DNA from: Oscillospiraceae bacterium MB08-C2-2
GTDB taxonomy: Bacteria > Bacillota > Clostridia > Oscillospirales > Ruminococcaceae
Direction of reading: 5' to 3'
Assembly: GCA_035621215.1 (NCBI GenBank)
Contig: CP141729.1
Coordinates: 2,068,944-2,132,943 of the forward strand
DNA length: 64,000 nt
Shown: one piece after another, positions 8,162 to 17,398 of the stretch
How positions within the stretch are numbered: the first letter of the stretch is position 1
Layout: each line of letters opens with the position of its first letter
Notes under the pieces: generated by a model
What the model saw: the letters and a program-made list of their open reading frames with translations, nothing else
Told to the model about the DNA's origin: nothing
Database searches by the model: none
Translations under genes and position numbers: made by a program

Positions 8162-8716
8162 ATGGAACATACAACACATATAAGGTATTCGGCCGTTTCG
8201 CTCTTTGCCGCCCTTCTGCTGGCAGCACTGCTTCTTTTGGGAGGTACCGCGGCGGCGAATGCCATAAAAAAAAGTTCTTTTTATCAGCAGAGCCGTTTGC
8301 TTCAGCTGATTGTGGCGCAGGATGGCATCAGCCTTGCAGGGCTGATGGAGGATGGCCAGTCGGTGGATACTGCCCTGAAATTTGCCCGGGCTGTTACCGA
8401 TGCTTATGTCACCTTTGAATTTATCCCTATGCACGAGGCCAAAACCTTCGTCCAAATTTTCGAGAGTCTTTCGGAGGATATTGAAATTTCACAGTTTCGG
8501 TATCATGGCCGTGATCTGACCATTACCGGAACAGCGCCTAGCCTCCAAAGCTATGTGGATTTTATCAGCCGGCTGGAAGGCCGTGGATATTTTTCGCAGG
8601 TGATCGGCACCAATTACATCAACCAACAGGATCGTGTTCGGTTTGAGATTCTGTGTCTGACAAAAAATGAGACCGCTTCAGCTTATTCCTCATTCCTCCC
8701 TCCCCTGGGGGAATGA
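8162..8716 (+). CDS. membrane-anchored protein of unknown function
   Basis: A 184-aa protein with a short cytoplasmic tip, one strong transmembrane segment at about residues 12-34 (SLFAALLLAALLLLGG) and an extracytoplasmic domain of about 150 aa. The domain's tail (TAPSLQSYVDFISRLEGRGYF) is reminiscent of PilN/PilO-like pilus-assembly ring proteins, but no neighbour encodes pilus parts, so that is only a hint. Start ATG 8162 follows GGGAGGAAG; an ATG at 8144 is less well placed. A terminator follows at 8752. Confidence 0.6.
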   Translation: MEHTTHIRYSAVSLFAALLLAALLLLGGTAAANAIKKSSFYQQSRLLQLIVAQDGISLAGLMEDGQSVDTALKFARAVTDAYVTFEFIPMHEAKTFVQIFESLSEDIEISQFRYHGRDLTITGTAPSLQSYVDFISRLEGRGYFSQVIGTNYINQQDRVRFEILCLTKNETASAYSSFLPPLGE

Positions 8717-8751
8717 CCGAATATATCTCCTCTATCCATTTTCTACACCCT

Positions 8752-8790
8752 TGGCGCAGGCTTTTCGGAGCCTGCGCCGCCCCTTTTTTG
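8752..8790 (+). terminator. rho-independent terminator
   Basis: Arms GGCGCAGGCT and AGCCTGCGCC with a small loop are followed by a run of T. It ends the rsmE-side transcription unit. Confidence 0.85.
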
Positions 8791-8938
8791 TTGCTATTTT
8801 CTTCTCATAATGCTACAATTGTGCCAGCCAGCTTTCAATTGGTGCCCAACATTTTATCCGGACAGGGGCATGCCCTGCTCCGGTTAAATGTCTTCATTTA
8901 AAAAGCCAATATGACAATCACATTTGTGAGGAGAAATC

Positions 8939-10540
8939 ATGAAAAGACGAAGCATTCGCACTGCGGCGGCACTGCTTTTGGCTTTATGCCTTGCGCTATC
9001 CGCTTGCGGCTCTCAGCCCTCTTCCGAGGCTTCCTCCGGGGCGGCCTCAGATTCTTCCAGTGAAGACACTTCTTCCCCATCGCAGGAATCCTCCCTGCCT
9101 AGTGAGGAAAATCCCTCTACCCCCTCGGTAGAAAGCTCCGAAGCTTCCTCCCCCGGCTCTGAAAGCAGTTCGCCTTCGCAGGAGAATTCCAACCCGGGGG
9201 CTTCTGTTTCCACCCCCTTCGCCCTGCGTCAGGAGGATATCAGCGGCCTTTATGCCTTTAATCCCACGAATATGACCTATTCTCTCATGGGCGGCTCCAA
9301 CCCCCATTATGGAGAGGCTCTGGAGCTTTTGCAGACCATCGGTAAGCTTTCCCCAACAGGTGTTCCGGATTTTACCGTGGATGCCGGGCTGTTGGTGGAG
9401 CTGGTGGATCATACGAAGTTTTCCTATATTCTACGTGGAACCGGCGTGGAGGTTGGCGGCAAATACTACGTTATGGAAGATTCCGCCTACCGCTATCTGC
9501 TTGATTTGGTCACCGAATCTTACTCCCAAGGTGAGGCTCACCCCCAGTGGCTGCTTCATTTGAATCCCAACCGGGTAACCGATATGGAGATCGGCAGCGC
9601 TCAGGTTAAGGCTTCTTCCGGAACGCTTTCCCCTCGGGATATGAACTGGCTGGCCAGTGATATCCGCATTGGCACAGTAGCGGATGGTTCTCTCTTCACC
9701 TATCCGGATACAGGCAATCTGCTTTCGACTATTAATTATCAGGGCGGCGACCTGTGGGTAAAGCTCTATTTTGACAGCGGCGTTGCCTATACACTGGCCT
9801 ATGCCGGGGATTACCTGTATATTGAATCCAGTGACATGTCCTTCGGGTGCCGGTATACTCTTCAAAGCGCCGATTGGTATAAGGGCTTTTTAGCTACCCT
9901 TTTCCAAAGCGCCATTGATAAAGACACCCCCGCCTCTAAATCCGCGGAGCCTGCACAGGCCCAGCCGGAGGAGGCTCGGGAAAATCCCATGACCGCCAAG
10001 CCCGTTATCTACCTGTATCCCCAAACCGAAACAAAAGTGGATGTGAGCCTTGCCTACAAGGGGCGGCTGACCTTTACCTATCCCGCTTACCAAAATGGCT
10101 GGTCGGTAACCGCACGGCCCGATGGGTTCCTGACCAATTTGGCTGATGGTTCCTCCCACTATTACCTTTTCTGGGAGGGTATCCCCAACAAAATCCAGTG
10201 GGATCAATCGACCGGGTTTGTGGTTTCAGGGAAGGAAAGTGCCAGCTTCTTGGCCGAAAAGCTTTCCGCAATGGGGCTGACTGCCCGGGAATACAACGAT
10301 TTCATTACCTATTGGGGCCCGAAAATGGTGGAAAACCCCTATAATCTAGTCACCTTCGCCGCAGAGGAATACGAGGAGTTGGCTCCTCTTACCATATCAC
10401 CCAAGCCAGACAGCATCTTGCGGGTGCATATGGTGCTCAAGCCGCTTTCTTCGCCTGTGGAGGTAAAGCCCCAAACCCTTCCTGCCTTTTCCCGCACCGG
10501 CTTTACTGTGGTGGAATGGGGCGGAACCCTGCTCGACTAA
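8939..10540 (+). CDS. Ser-rich lipoprotein with a C-terminal KPVIYLYP domain
   Basis: A 533-aa predicted surface lipoprotein. It has a signal peptide with lipobox LSAC (Cys about residue 22), a low-complexity Ser/Glu/Pro linker at about residues 25-90, a middle domain of about 230 residues, then a conserved C-terminal module beginning KPVIYLYPQ (about residue 350) that I recognise as a recurring secreted-protein domain of unknown function. The start ATG 8939 has GTGAGGAG upstream. It stands alone between a terminator and repeat R1b, with its own unit likely. No enzymatic motif is evident. Confidence 0.7.
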   Translation: MKRRSIRTAAALLLALCLALSACGSQPSSEASSGAASDSSSEDTSSPSQESSLPSEENPSTPSVESSEASSPGSESSSPSQENSNPGASVSTPFALRQEDISGLYAFNPTNMTYSLMGGSNPHYGEALELLQTIGKLSPTGVPDFTVDAGLLVELVDHTKFSYILRGTGVEVGGKYYVMEDSAYRYLLDLVTESYSQGEAHPQWLLHLNPNRVTDMEIGSAQVKASSGTLSPRDMNWLASDIRIGTVADGSLFTYPDTGNLLSTINYQGGDLWVKLYFDSGVAYTLAYAGDYLYIESSDMSFGCRYTLQSADWYKGFLATLFQSAIDKDTPASKSAEPAQAQPEEARENPMTAKPVIYLYPQTETKVDVSLAYKGRLTFTYPAYQNGWSVTARPDGFLTNLADGSSHYYLFWEGIPNKIQWDQSTGFVVSGKESASFLAEKLSAMGLTAREYNDFITYWGPKMVENPYNLVTFAAEEYEELAPLTISPKPDSILRVHMVLKPLSSPVEVKPQTLPAFSRTGFTVVEWGGTLLD

Positions 10541-10562
10541 TCTCAGGTACACTGTTTCATTT

Positions 10563-10745
10563 GAGGGTGTAGACAAAAGTCTACACCCTCTATGGGGGGC
10601 ATCCAATGCCCCCCATATTCCCCCCGGATTGCGCCGTTCCGGCGCAAAAAGTGGGATTCCTGCGTCGAAATCAATTCGACTGCGGAAGAATTACGCATCA
10701 AAACCATAAGGTATTCAGGCTAAAGGCGGTTATGTCTACAGTCTG
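10563..10745 (-). repeat. structured repeat R1, copy b (inverted)
   Basis: On the minus strand this matches R1a almost throughout: same order of four hairpins, same loops TTNAT, TGG and TTTT, and the same terminal TGTAGAC/GTCTACA. Differences sit mostly in loops or as paired changes, e.g. the third stem is GGGGGGCAT/ATGCCCCCC here but GAGGGGCAT/ATGCCCCTC in R1a. It lies between the lipoprotein gene and argG. Confidence 0.85.
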
Positions 10746-10761
10746 CAATGAATATATACAG

Positions 10762-10798
10762 AGCCGCTATCCCGCAGGGGGTAACGGCTTTTTTCTTT
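10762..10798 (+). terminator. rho-independent terminator before argG
   Basis: Imperfect arms GCCGCTATCCC and GGGGTAACGGC (one mismatch, one wobble) are followed by TTTTTT. It probably ends the lipoprotein/R1b transcript. Confidence 0.65.
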
Positions 10799-10834
10799 GT
10801 GGAAAACATCTATAGAATAATTATGCATTTTAGC

Positions 10835-10863
10835 TTGATTTAAACAGCATATAGGTGTATAAT
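10835..10863 (+). promoter_or_regulatory. arginine cluster promoter
   Basis: TTGATT (10835-10840) and TATAAT (10858-10863) have a 17-base spacer. The predicted start of transcription is about 60 bp before argG. Confidence 0.65.
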
Positions 10864-10874
10864 AAACCGCATAG

Positions 10875-10888
10875 ATGAATAAAATTTA
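10875..10888 (+). promoter_or_regulatory. candidate ArgR operator (ARG box)
   Basis: ATGAATAAAATTTA closely resembles the Firmicute ARG-box core ATGAATAAAAATTCA and lies just downstream of the argG -10 box, where ArgR would block transcription. A weaker, similar stretch (GAATAATTATGCAT) lies at about 10814-10828, upstream of the -35. No argR gene is in the window. Confidence 0.45.
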
Positions 10889-10931
10889 GCTGGCGGCCTT
10901 TTGCCCCAGCCTTTTATGGGGAGGATTTACA

Positions 10932-12176
10932 ATGAAAAAGCAATACAAAAAGATAGTTTTAGCCTATTCCGGCGGGTTGGATACTTCGGTTATCATCCCG
11001 TGGCTCAAAGAAAATTATGGCTGTGAGGTTATCGCCGTAGCCGCCGATGTAGGGCAGGGAGCCGAATTGGAAGGCTTAGAAGCCAAGGCCATCAAAACCG
11101 GTGCATCCAAGCTTTACATCGAAAATCTGGTGGATGAATTTGTGGATGGCTTTATTTTCCCCACCCTCAAGGCCGGGGCTAAATACGAAACCTACCTGAT
11201 GGGCACCGCTTTTGCCCGCCCCATTATTGCCCAGCGCATCGCCGAAATCGCCCTCAAAGAAGGCGCCGATGCCATTGCCCACGGCTGCACCGGCAAGGGC
11301 AACGATCAGGTTCGCTTTGAGCTGACCATTAAGCATTTTGCCCCGGATATGGATATCATTGCCCCTTGGCGCACCTGGGAGCTGAAATCCCGTGAGGATG
11401 AAATCCGCTATGCCGAGGCTCACGATGTTCCCCTGAATATTTCCTACGAAACCAACTACTCCAAGGATATGAACCTGTGGCACCTTTCCCACGAAGGCCT
11501 CGATCTGGAAGACCCCGCCAACGCTCCTGACTTGGATAAGATTTTGGAGCTGGGTGTTTCTCCCCAGAAGGCCCCCGATGCCATTACCTCTGTTTCCATC
11601 ACCTTTGAAAAGGGCATTCCCGTGGCTCTGGACGGTAAGCAAATGAAGGGTTCTCAGCTTATCGCCGAGCTGAACAAACTGGGCGGCGCGAACGGCATCG
11701 GTATCCTTGATCTGGTGGAAAACCGCTTGGTAGGCATGAAAAGCCGCGGCGTTTACGAAACCCCCGGCGGCACCATTCTCTATCACGCTCATGAGGTTCT
11801 CGAAAGCATCTGCTTGGATAAGGAAACCAGCCACTACAAGGCTTTGGTAGCCCAGAAATACGCCGATCTTGTTTACAACGGCCAGTGGTTCACCCCTCTG
11901 CTCAATTCCCTCAATGCCTTTGTGGACAGCACCCAGCAGACCGTAACCGGTGAGGTTAAGCTGAACCTCTATAAAGGCAACATCATGAATGCCGGTGTCA
12001 CCAGCCCCTACAGCCTCTATTCCGAGGAGGTTGCTACCTTCGGTGAGGATACCGTTTATGACCAGTATGATTCCAAGGGCTTTATCAACCTGTTTGGCTT
12101 GCCCATCAAGGTCAGAGCCATTGCCTCCAAAAACTGGGAGGAGGCATCGCCTCTTTCGTCGGGTGAAGGTAAATAA
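10932..12176 (+). CDS. argG: argininosuccinate synthase
   Basis: Joins citrulline and aspartate with ATP to give argininosuccinate. The length of 414 aa is normal. The N-terminal ATP pyrophosphatase P-loop is [10 protein letters not shown] (about residues 10-19), with [13 protein letters not shown] further on for substrate binding. ATG 10932 follows GGGGAGGATTTACA. It heads the argGHCJBDF block. The last codons (PLSSGEGK) and the stop are encoded by repeat D1, the same type of sequence that forms the end of argH. Confidence 0.96.
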   Translation: MKKQYKKIVLAYSGGLDTSVIIPWLKENYGCEVIAVAADVGQGAELEGLEAKAIKTGASKLYIENLVDEFVDGFIFPTLKAGAKYETYLMGTAFARPIIAQRIAEIALKEGADAIAHGCTGKGNDQVRFELTIKHFAPDMDIIAPWRTWELKSREDEIRYAEAHDVPLNISYETNYSKDMNLWHLSHEGLDLEDPANAPDLDKILELGVSPQKAPDAITSVSITFEKGIPVALDGKQMKGSQLIAELNKLGGANGIGILDLVENRLVGMKSRGVYETPGGTILYHAHEVLESICLDKETSHYKALVAQKYADLVYNGQWFTPLLNSLNAFVDSTQQTVTGEVKLNLYKGNIMNAGVTSPYSLYSEEVATFGEDTVYDQYDSKGFINLFGLPIKVRAIASKNWEEASPLSSGEGK

Positions 12177-12203
12177 AAATTGTTACCCTTACGCTTGATG
12201 GGA
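12149..12203 (+). repeat. repeat D, copy 1 (argG 3' end)
   Basis: CGCCTCTTTCGTCGGG followed by an A-rich centre (AAATAAAAATT) and a distal GCTTGATGGG that can pair with the GTCGGGT part. It spans the argG stop codon. Related copies are at 13970, 14051 and 17399. Confidence 0.6.
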
Positions 12204-12293
12204 ACCCTTCGTCACTTTCTTCGGGCTTAGGCTGATTAAAATTATTTCCTTTGCACACGAAGATAGAGCCAAGATAAATACTGCCCCTTTTCC

Positions 12294-12438
12294 CTGCCGG
12301 AGGCTGGAGGGGGTTCATGGGGGAACTAGTTCCCCCATGAGGCGCTTTGTGGCTGAAGCCTGCGAATGCCACTTCGGCATTTTCCGCAGAAAATGCAAGC
12401 GCCTGAAAGGTTGTCCCAGCCGCACGGCATGAGTGCGG
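12294..12438 (+). repeat. structured repeat B copy 2 joined to hairpin A
   Basis: The same parts as B1: the lead GCCGGAGGCTGGAGGGGG, the 24-bp palindrome at 12316-12339, AGGCGCTT/AAGCGCCT outer stem and the CATTTTCCGC hairpin, ending CCTGAAAGG at 12410. It continues through TTGTCCCAG into hairpin A (CCGCAC-GGCATGA-GTGCGG, 12420-12438). Confidence 0.85.
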
Positions 12439-12494
12439 GAGTGCTGGATTTTAACGTCATAAAACCAAGAAAAAATGCTTTTAATCTTTGGCTA

Positions 12495-12563
12495 TTCTTT
12501 GCATCCTTGCATCCTTTTTCATCGTGGAGAAAGGTTGTCCCAACCGCACGGCATGAGCGCAGG
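12495..12563 (+). repeat. hairpin repeats C and A, imperfect copy
   Basis: TTCTTTGC, then arms CCTTTTTC (12513-12520) and GAGAAAGG (12527-12534), then TTGTCCCAA and a mismatched hairpin A with the GGCATGA loop at 12550-12556. The C-then-A order is the same as at 17527-17590 and 17656-17720. Confidence 0.6.
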
Positions 12564-12617
12564 AATTGTGCTCATGCTGGCTATTACTATTTCAACTCCC
12601 AAGGAGGAACGCACTGT

Positions 12618-13997
12618 ATGAAGCTATGGGCAGGCCGCTTCGCCAAGGAGGCCGATAAGCGCCTCAACGATTTTAACGCCTCCATCTCCTTTGACTGCCG
12701 GATGGCGGCCCAGGATATTGAAGGCTCGCTGGCACACGCCGCTATGCTGGAACAGGTGGGGCTGTTATCTTCCGGCGATGCCGCTTCTATTTCGGAAGGG
12801 CTGAAAGGAATTCTGGCTGATCTGGAATCGGGAGCATTGGAGTTTGACCCGGAGGCGGAGGATATCCATATGTTTGTGGAAGCTTGCCTTACCCAGCGCA
12901 TTGGTGATGCGGGCAAGCGCCTGCATACCGCCCGGAGCCGCAACGATCAGGTGGCGGTGGATTTGCGGCTGTATCTGCGGGATGAGCTGGAGCAGCTTTC
13001 CCATGGGGTGCAGGAGCTGATCACCGTGCTGGCCGAGCTTGCCCGGGAGCACACCCACACGGTCATGCCCGGGTATACCCATCTCCAGCGGGCTCAGCCG
13101 GTAACCTTTGGGCACCACCTCTGTGCATGGGCGCAGATGCTGCTGCGGGATATGGGACGCCTTGCCGATGCAGGCAAGCGCATGAATCAAAGCCCTCTGG
13201 GCTGCGGTGCGCTGGCCGGCACCACCTACCCCATCGACCGACAGTTGACCAGCCGCTTACTGGGCTTTGACCAGCCCTGTGCCAACAGTCTGGATGGTGT
13301 TTCGGACCGGGATTTTTGTCTGGAAATTGCCTCCGCTCTTTCCATTATCATGGTTCATCTTTCCCGCATGTCAGAGGAAATCATCCTCTGGTGCTCATGG
13401 GAGTTTAAATTCATTGAGCTGGACGATGCCTTTTCCACCGGCTCCTCCATTATGCCCCAGAAGAAAAACCCGGATATCGCCGAATTGGTGCGGGGCAAAT
13501 CCGGCCGGGTTTTCGGTTCTCTCATGACCCTGCTCACCGTTATGAAGGGTCTGCCGCTGGCTTACAACAAGGATATGCAGGAGGATAAACAGGCCATTTT
13601 CGACTGTCTGGATACTGTCAAGATGTGCTTGGAGGCCTTCACCCCCATGGTGGCTACCATGACCGTGCGCAAAGAAAACATGCGGGAAGCGGCGGCTAAG
13701 GGCTTTATCAACGCCACCGACTGCGCCGATTATCTGGTGAAAAAGGGTCTCCCCTTCCGGGATGCCTATAAAATTACCGGCCAGCTTGTGGCCCTTTGCA
13801 TTGAAGAAGGCAAAACACTGGAAACCTTGCCCCTTGCCCGCTATCAAGCTCTTTCACCTCTTTTTGCAGAGGATGTGTTCGAGGCCATTGACCTGATGAC
13901 CTGCCTGAACCAGCGCACCTCTGAGGGCGGCCCAAGCCCTGCCTCTGTTCTCAAACAGCTAGAGGCACTGCCTCTCTCGTCGGGCATAGGCGAATAA
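12618..13997 (+). CDS. argH: argininosuccinate lyase
   Basis: Cleaves argininosuccinate to arginine and fumarate, the last step of the pathway. 459 aa. The fumarase/aspartase superfamily signature GSSIMPQKKNPD is at about residues 275-286, and TARSRNDQ and HTHLQRAQP-like segments (YTHLQRAQPVTF) are present. Start ATG 12618 has AAGGAGG seven bases upstream; the frame is open far upstream through repeats B and A, which are not coding. The C-terminal PLSSGIGE and the stop are formed by repeat D2. Confidence 0.95.
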   Translation: MKLWAGRFAKEADKRLNDFNASISFDCRMAAQDIEGSLAHAAMLEQVGLLSSGDAASISEGLKGILADLESGALEFDPEAEDIHMFVEACLTQRIGDAGKRLHTARSRNDQVAVDLRLYLRDELEQLSHGVQELITVLAELAREHTHTVMPGYTHLQRAQPVTFGHHLCAWAQMLLRDMGRLADAGKRMNQSPLGCGALAGTTYPIDRQLTSRLLGFDQPCANSLDGVSDRDFCLEIASALSIIMVHLSRMSEEIILWCSWEFKFIELDDAFSTGSSIMPQKKNPDIAELVRGKSGRVFGSLMTLLTVMKGLPLAYNKDMQEDKQAIFDCLDTVKMCLEAFTPMVATMTVRKENMREAAAKGFINATDCADYLVKKGLPFRDAYKITGQLVALCIEEGKTLETLPLARYQALSPLFAEDVFEAIDLMTCLNQRTSEGGPSPASVLKQLEALPLSSGIGE

Positions 13998-14034
13998 AAA
14001 TCCCTCCCCTTGCGCCCGATGGCTTGCCCTATCC
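13970..14034 (+). repeat. repeat D, copy 2 (argH 3' end)
   Basis: Begins GCCTCTCTCGTCGGGCATAG, then GCGAATAAAAATCC and CCTTGCGCCCGATGG. The inner GTCGGGC can pair with the distal GCCCGAT. The argH stop TAA lies in it. Copy 3 follows 80 bp downstream. Confidence 0.75.
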
Positions 14035-14050
14035 ACTTTTTGTGGGGCTT

Positions 14051-14106
14051 CGCCTCTCTCGTCGGGCATAGGCGAGTAAAAATCCTTCCCCTTGTGCTCG
14101 GCGGCA
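14051..14106 (+). repeat. repeat D, copy 3
   Basis: CGCCTCTCTCGTCGGGCATA, then GGCGAGTAAAAATCC and a distal TGCTCGGCGG, which still pairs with GTCGGGC through wobbles although its sequence differs from copy 2. It lies in the argH-argC gap. Confidence 0.75.
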
Positions 14107-14189
14107 AAGGCATTTTAATAATCAAAGCGGCGGCAATTGTGCCGATATATACAAAGAGCGGTTTCTTCCGCTCTAAGGAGGAAACACTC

Positions 14190-15230
14190 ATGAAAAAGAT
14201 TCAAGCAGGAATTATCGGGGCCACCGGCTATGCCGGCTTGGAAATTGCCCGTATTTTAGCCACACATCCGGCGGCGGAGCTGGCGGCGGTCAGCTCGGTG
14301 AGCTTTACCGGCCAAGCCCTCAGTCAGGTATACCCTTCCATGGCCGGGATCGTGGATGACCTTCTGTGCACCGATGAACAGGCAGTGGAGCGCTCGGAGG
14401 TGATTTTTGCCTCCCTGCCTCACGGCCTTTCAGAAAAGCTGGCTCGTCTCTGCTTTGATGCAGGCAAGCTGTTTATTGATATGGGTGCGGATTTTCGCCT
14501 CCACCGCTCCGAGGACTATCTCAAATGGTATGGTGGGCAGTTTGATGACTATGAACTGCATCAAGCGGCGGTTTATGCCATCCCCGAGCTTTTCCGGGAG
14601 CAGATTAAGGGAGCAAAGATTATTGCCAACCCCGGCTGCTACCCCACCTCTGTGGCGTTGGGACTGGCTCCCCTGCTCAAAACCGGTGCAATCGAAACCA
14701 GCGGGATTGTCATTGATTCCAAATCCGGTGTAACTGGGGCGGGCCGGGGCCTGACCCAGAATACCCATTATCCCGACTGCAACGAGGCTTTTTCCGCTTA
14801 TAAGGTAGCGAGCCACCGCCATACCCCCGAAATCGAGCAGACCCTTTCCGCTTTAGGCGGCAAGCCCGCCTCCATTACCTTTGTTCCTCACCTTTTGCCC
14901 ATCAACCGTGGCATTCTTTCCACCATGTATCTCACCCTTACCGGTGGGCCCTCCGGGCAGGAGCTCCATGAGCTTTATACCTCCTTCTACCAGTCGGAAA
15001 AGTTTGTCCGAATCATGCCCTTGGGGGAAAGCGCCAACCTGCGCAATGTCAAGCTTTCCAACTACTGCGATATTTCCCTCCACCCGGACCCCCGCACAGG
15101 GCGGTTGGTGGTGGTTTCGGTCATTGACAACATGATGAAGGGTGCGGCCGGGCAAGCGGTTCAAAACATGAATCTTGTCTGCGGCCTCCCCGAGGATACC
15201 GGCCTTGACTTTGTTCCTCCCGCATTCTAA
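14190..15230 (+). CDS. argC: N-acetyl-gamma-glutamyl-phosphate reductase
   Basis: NADPH-dependent reduction of N-acetylglutamyl phosphate to the semialdehyde. 346 aa. The dinucleotide-binding loop is GATGYAGLE near residues 10-18, and the catalytic Cys is in NPGCYPTS (about residue 150). HRHTPEIEQ is the substrate-binding region. Start ATG 14190 has AAGGAGG nine bases upstream; the frame upstream runs through repeat D and is not coding. It is the third gene of the arg block. Confidence 0.96.
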   Translation: MKKIQAGIIGATGYAGLEIARILATHPAAELAAVSSVSFTGQALSQVYPSMAGIVDDLLCTDEQAVERSEVIFASLPHGLSEKLARLCFDAGKLFIDMGADFRLHRSEDYLKWYGGQFDDYELHQAAVYAIPELFREQIKGAKIIANPGCYPTSVALGLAPLLKTGAIETSGIVIDSKSGVTGAGRGLTQNTHYPDCNEAFSAYKVASHRHTPEIEQTLSALGGKPASITFVPHLLPINRGILSTMYLTLTGGPSGQELHELYTSFYQSEKFVRIMPLGESANLRNVKLSNYCDISLHPDPRTGRLVVVSVIDNMMKGAAGQAVQNMNLVCGLPEDTGLDFVPPAF

Positions 15231-15307
15231 ACCAGCTCAAACACTGTATTCACTACAGCACCCCGATTTGTTTGTAAAAGCCATTCCTACAGAAAGAGGA
15301 GACAGCT

Positions 15308-16528
15308 ATGAAAATCACACCCATCAGCGGCGGCGTATGTGCCCCGGCCGGTTTTGAAGCCGCAGGCATTCACTGCGGCATTGCCAAAAAGCCCGATAAA
15401 AAAGATTTGGCCCTGATTGTCAGTGAGGTGGATGCAGCCTGCGCCGCCGTTTATACCCAAAACAAGGTACAGGGCGCACCCATTTGGGTGACACAGGAGC
15501 ACATCGCAGACGGCAAGGCCCGGGCGATTCTCTGCAACAGCGGCAACGCCAACACCTGCAATGCGGATGGCCCCGCCAAGGCCAAGCGTATGTGCCAGCT
15601 GGCAGGGGATGCACTGGATATCCCCACCGAGGATGTGGTGGTTGCCTCCACCGGCGTAATCGGGCAATCCCTGCCCATTGAGCCCATTGAGGGCAGTATG
15701 CATACGCTGGTTTCCCGCCTGAGCCCGCAGGGCAGCGGCGATGCAGTCAAGGCTATTATGACCACCGACCTTGCAGAAAAGGAAATTGCGGTTTCCTTTG
15801 AGCTGGGCGGCAAAACCTGCACCATTGGCGGCATTGCCAAGGGCTCGGGAATGATTCACCCCAATATGGCCACTATGCTGGCCTTTATCACCACCGATGT
15901 GTGCATTTCCTCCGGGCAGCTCCAAGCCGCTCTGGATAGTGTTGTGAAGGATACCTTCAACATGGTCAGCGTGGATGGGGATACCTCCACCAACGATATG
16001 TGCGCTGTGCTGGCCAACGGTCTGGCAGGCAACACCCCTATTTTGGAGGATAACGAGGATTTTGAGCAGTTTGTTTCCGCACTCACCCATGTGTGCATTT
16101 ATTTGGCCCGCTCCATGGCCGCCGATGGTGAGGGTGCAACCAAGCTGCTGGAATGCCGGGTCACCGGGGCACCCACCGAAAAGGCCGCCCGCATTCTGGC
16201 CAAATCGGTGATTACCTCCAGCCTCTTTAAAGCTGCCATGTTCGGTGAGGATGCCAACTGGGGCCGTATCCTCTGCGCTCTTGGCTATGCTCCCTGCGAT
16301 TTTGATATTGATCTCGTAGCAGTCACCTTGGCTTCTGCCGCCGGTTCTGTTGAGGTGTGCCGCATGGGTGCCGGGGTTTCCTTCAGCGAAGAAGAAGCCA
16401 AAAAGGTTTTGCAGGAAAAAGAAATTGAGATTCTTGTCTCTCTCGATCAGGGAGATGGCGTGGCAGTAGCATGGGGCTGTGATCTCAGCTACGATTATGT
16501 CAAAATCAACGGAGATTACCGCTCATGA
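15308..16528 (+). CDS. argJ: bifunctional glutamate N-acetyltransferase / ornithine acetyltransferase
   Basis: Recycles the acetyl group from N-acetylornithine to glutamate, giving the cyclic ornithine pathway. The 406-aa precursor contains KGSGMIHPNMATMLAF, in which the family self-cleaves before the Thr at about residue 189 (here ATML). Whether it also uses acetyl-CoA cannot be told from sequence; no argA is seen. AGAGGAGACAGCT precedes ATG 15308. Its TGA overlaps the argB start (ATGATG at 16525), indicating coupled translation. Confidence 0.95.
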   Translation: MKITPISGGVCAPAGFEAAGIHCGIAKKPDKKDLALIVSEVDAACAAVYTQNKVQGAPIWVTQEHIADGKARAILCNSGNANTCNADGPAKAKRMCQLAGDALDIPTEDVVVASTGVIGQSLPIEPIEGSMHTLVSRLSPQGSGDAVKAIMTTDLAEKEIAVSFELGGKTCTIGGIAKGSGMIHPNMATMLAFITTDVCISSGQLQAALDSVVKDTFNMVSVDGDTSTNDMCAVLANGLAGNTPILEDNEDFEQFVSALTHVCIYLARSMAADGEGATKLLECRVTGAPTEKAARILAKSVITSSLFKAAMFGEDANWGRILCALGYAPCDFDIDLVAVTLASAAGSVEVCRMGAGVSFSEEEAKKVLQEKEIEILVSLDQGDGVAVAWGCDLSYDYVKINGDYRS

Positions 16529-17391
16529 TGGATTTAACCAACGCGCACAAGGCAGGGGTGCTGATACAGGCCCTGCCTTATATACAAAAGTATTTCGGCA
16601 AGATTGTAGTTGTCAAATACGGCGGCAACGCCATGATTGACGATGAGCTGAAAACCGCCGTAATGAACGACATTATGCTTCTCTCCCTCATCGGCATCAA
16701 GGTGGTGCTGGTCCATGGGGGCGGCCCGGAAATCACCGGAACCCTGAACCGCATGGGGATTGAATCCAAATTTATCGGCGGCCTGCGCTATACCGATGCG
16801 GAAACCGCCAAGGTGGTGCAGATGGTGCTGGCGGGCAAAACCAACAAGGATTTGGTGGTGGAGCTCCAACGCTGCGGCGGAAAAGGCATCGGCCTGTGTG
16901 GCTTGGATGGCGGCATGATTCAGGCGAAAAAGCTGGAGGGTGAGGTTGATCTTGGCTTTGTGGGGGATATCACCAAGATCAATGCAGGTATTATCCTTGA
17001 CCAGCTGGATAAGGGCTATATCCCCATTATTTCCACAGTGGGAAGCGACAGCGAAGGGAATGTTTACAACATCAACGCCGATACCGCCGCTGCCGCCATT
17101 GCCAGCGAGCTGAAAGCGGAAAATCTGATTCTCATGACCGATATCCGTGGGCTTCTGCGGGATAAAGAGGATGAATCCACCCTCATTCCGGTGGTGCATG
17201 TCAGCGAAGTTCCTTCTCTGATTCGCCAAGGCATTATTTCCGGCGGCATGATCCCCAAGATCGACAGCTGCGTGGAATCGGTGCGCCGAGGCGTGGTCAA
17301 GGCCTTTATCATTGACGGTCGCATCCCCCATTCTATCCTCATTGAAATGATGACCAACGAAGGCATTGGCACCATGTTCTGCAACAACTAG
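16525..17391 (+). CDS. argB: acetylglutamate kinase
   Basis: Phosphorylates N-acetylglutamate, usually the arginine-feedback step. 288 aa with VVKYGGNAM near the N-terminus, VHGGGPEI (substrate glycine loop), and NINADTAAAAIA and SGGMIPK near the C-terminus, the amino-acid-kinase motifs. It begins with ATGATG overlapping the argJ stop; GGAG lies upstream. An N-terminal helix (TNAHKAGVLIQALPYI) is of the kind that mediates hexamer formation in arginine-sensitive forms, so feedback inhibition is plausible. Confidence 0.95.
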   Translation: MMDLTNAHKAGVLIQALPYIQKYFGKIVVVKYGGNAMIDDELKTAVMNDIMLLSLIGIKVVLVHGGGPEITGTLNRMGIESKFIGGLRYTDAETAKVVQMVLAGKTNKDLVVELQRCGGKGIGLCGLDGGMIQAKKLEGEVDLGFVGDITKINAGIILDQLDKGYIPIISTVGSDSEGNVYNINADTAAAAIASELKAENLILMTDIRGLLRDKEDESTLIPVVHVSEVPSLIRQGIISGGMIPKIDSCVESVRRGVVKAFIIDGRIPHSILIEMMTNEGIGTMFCNN

Positions 17392-17398
17392 GGGGCTT

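Noticed and set aside
8713-8901. A 62-codon plus-strand frame after the membrane protein
   Set aside because: It runs through a clear terminator and has no ribosome binding site.
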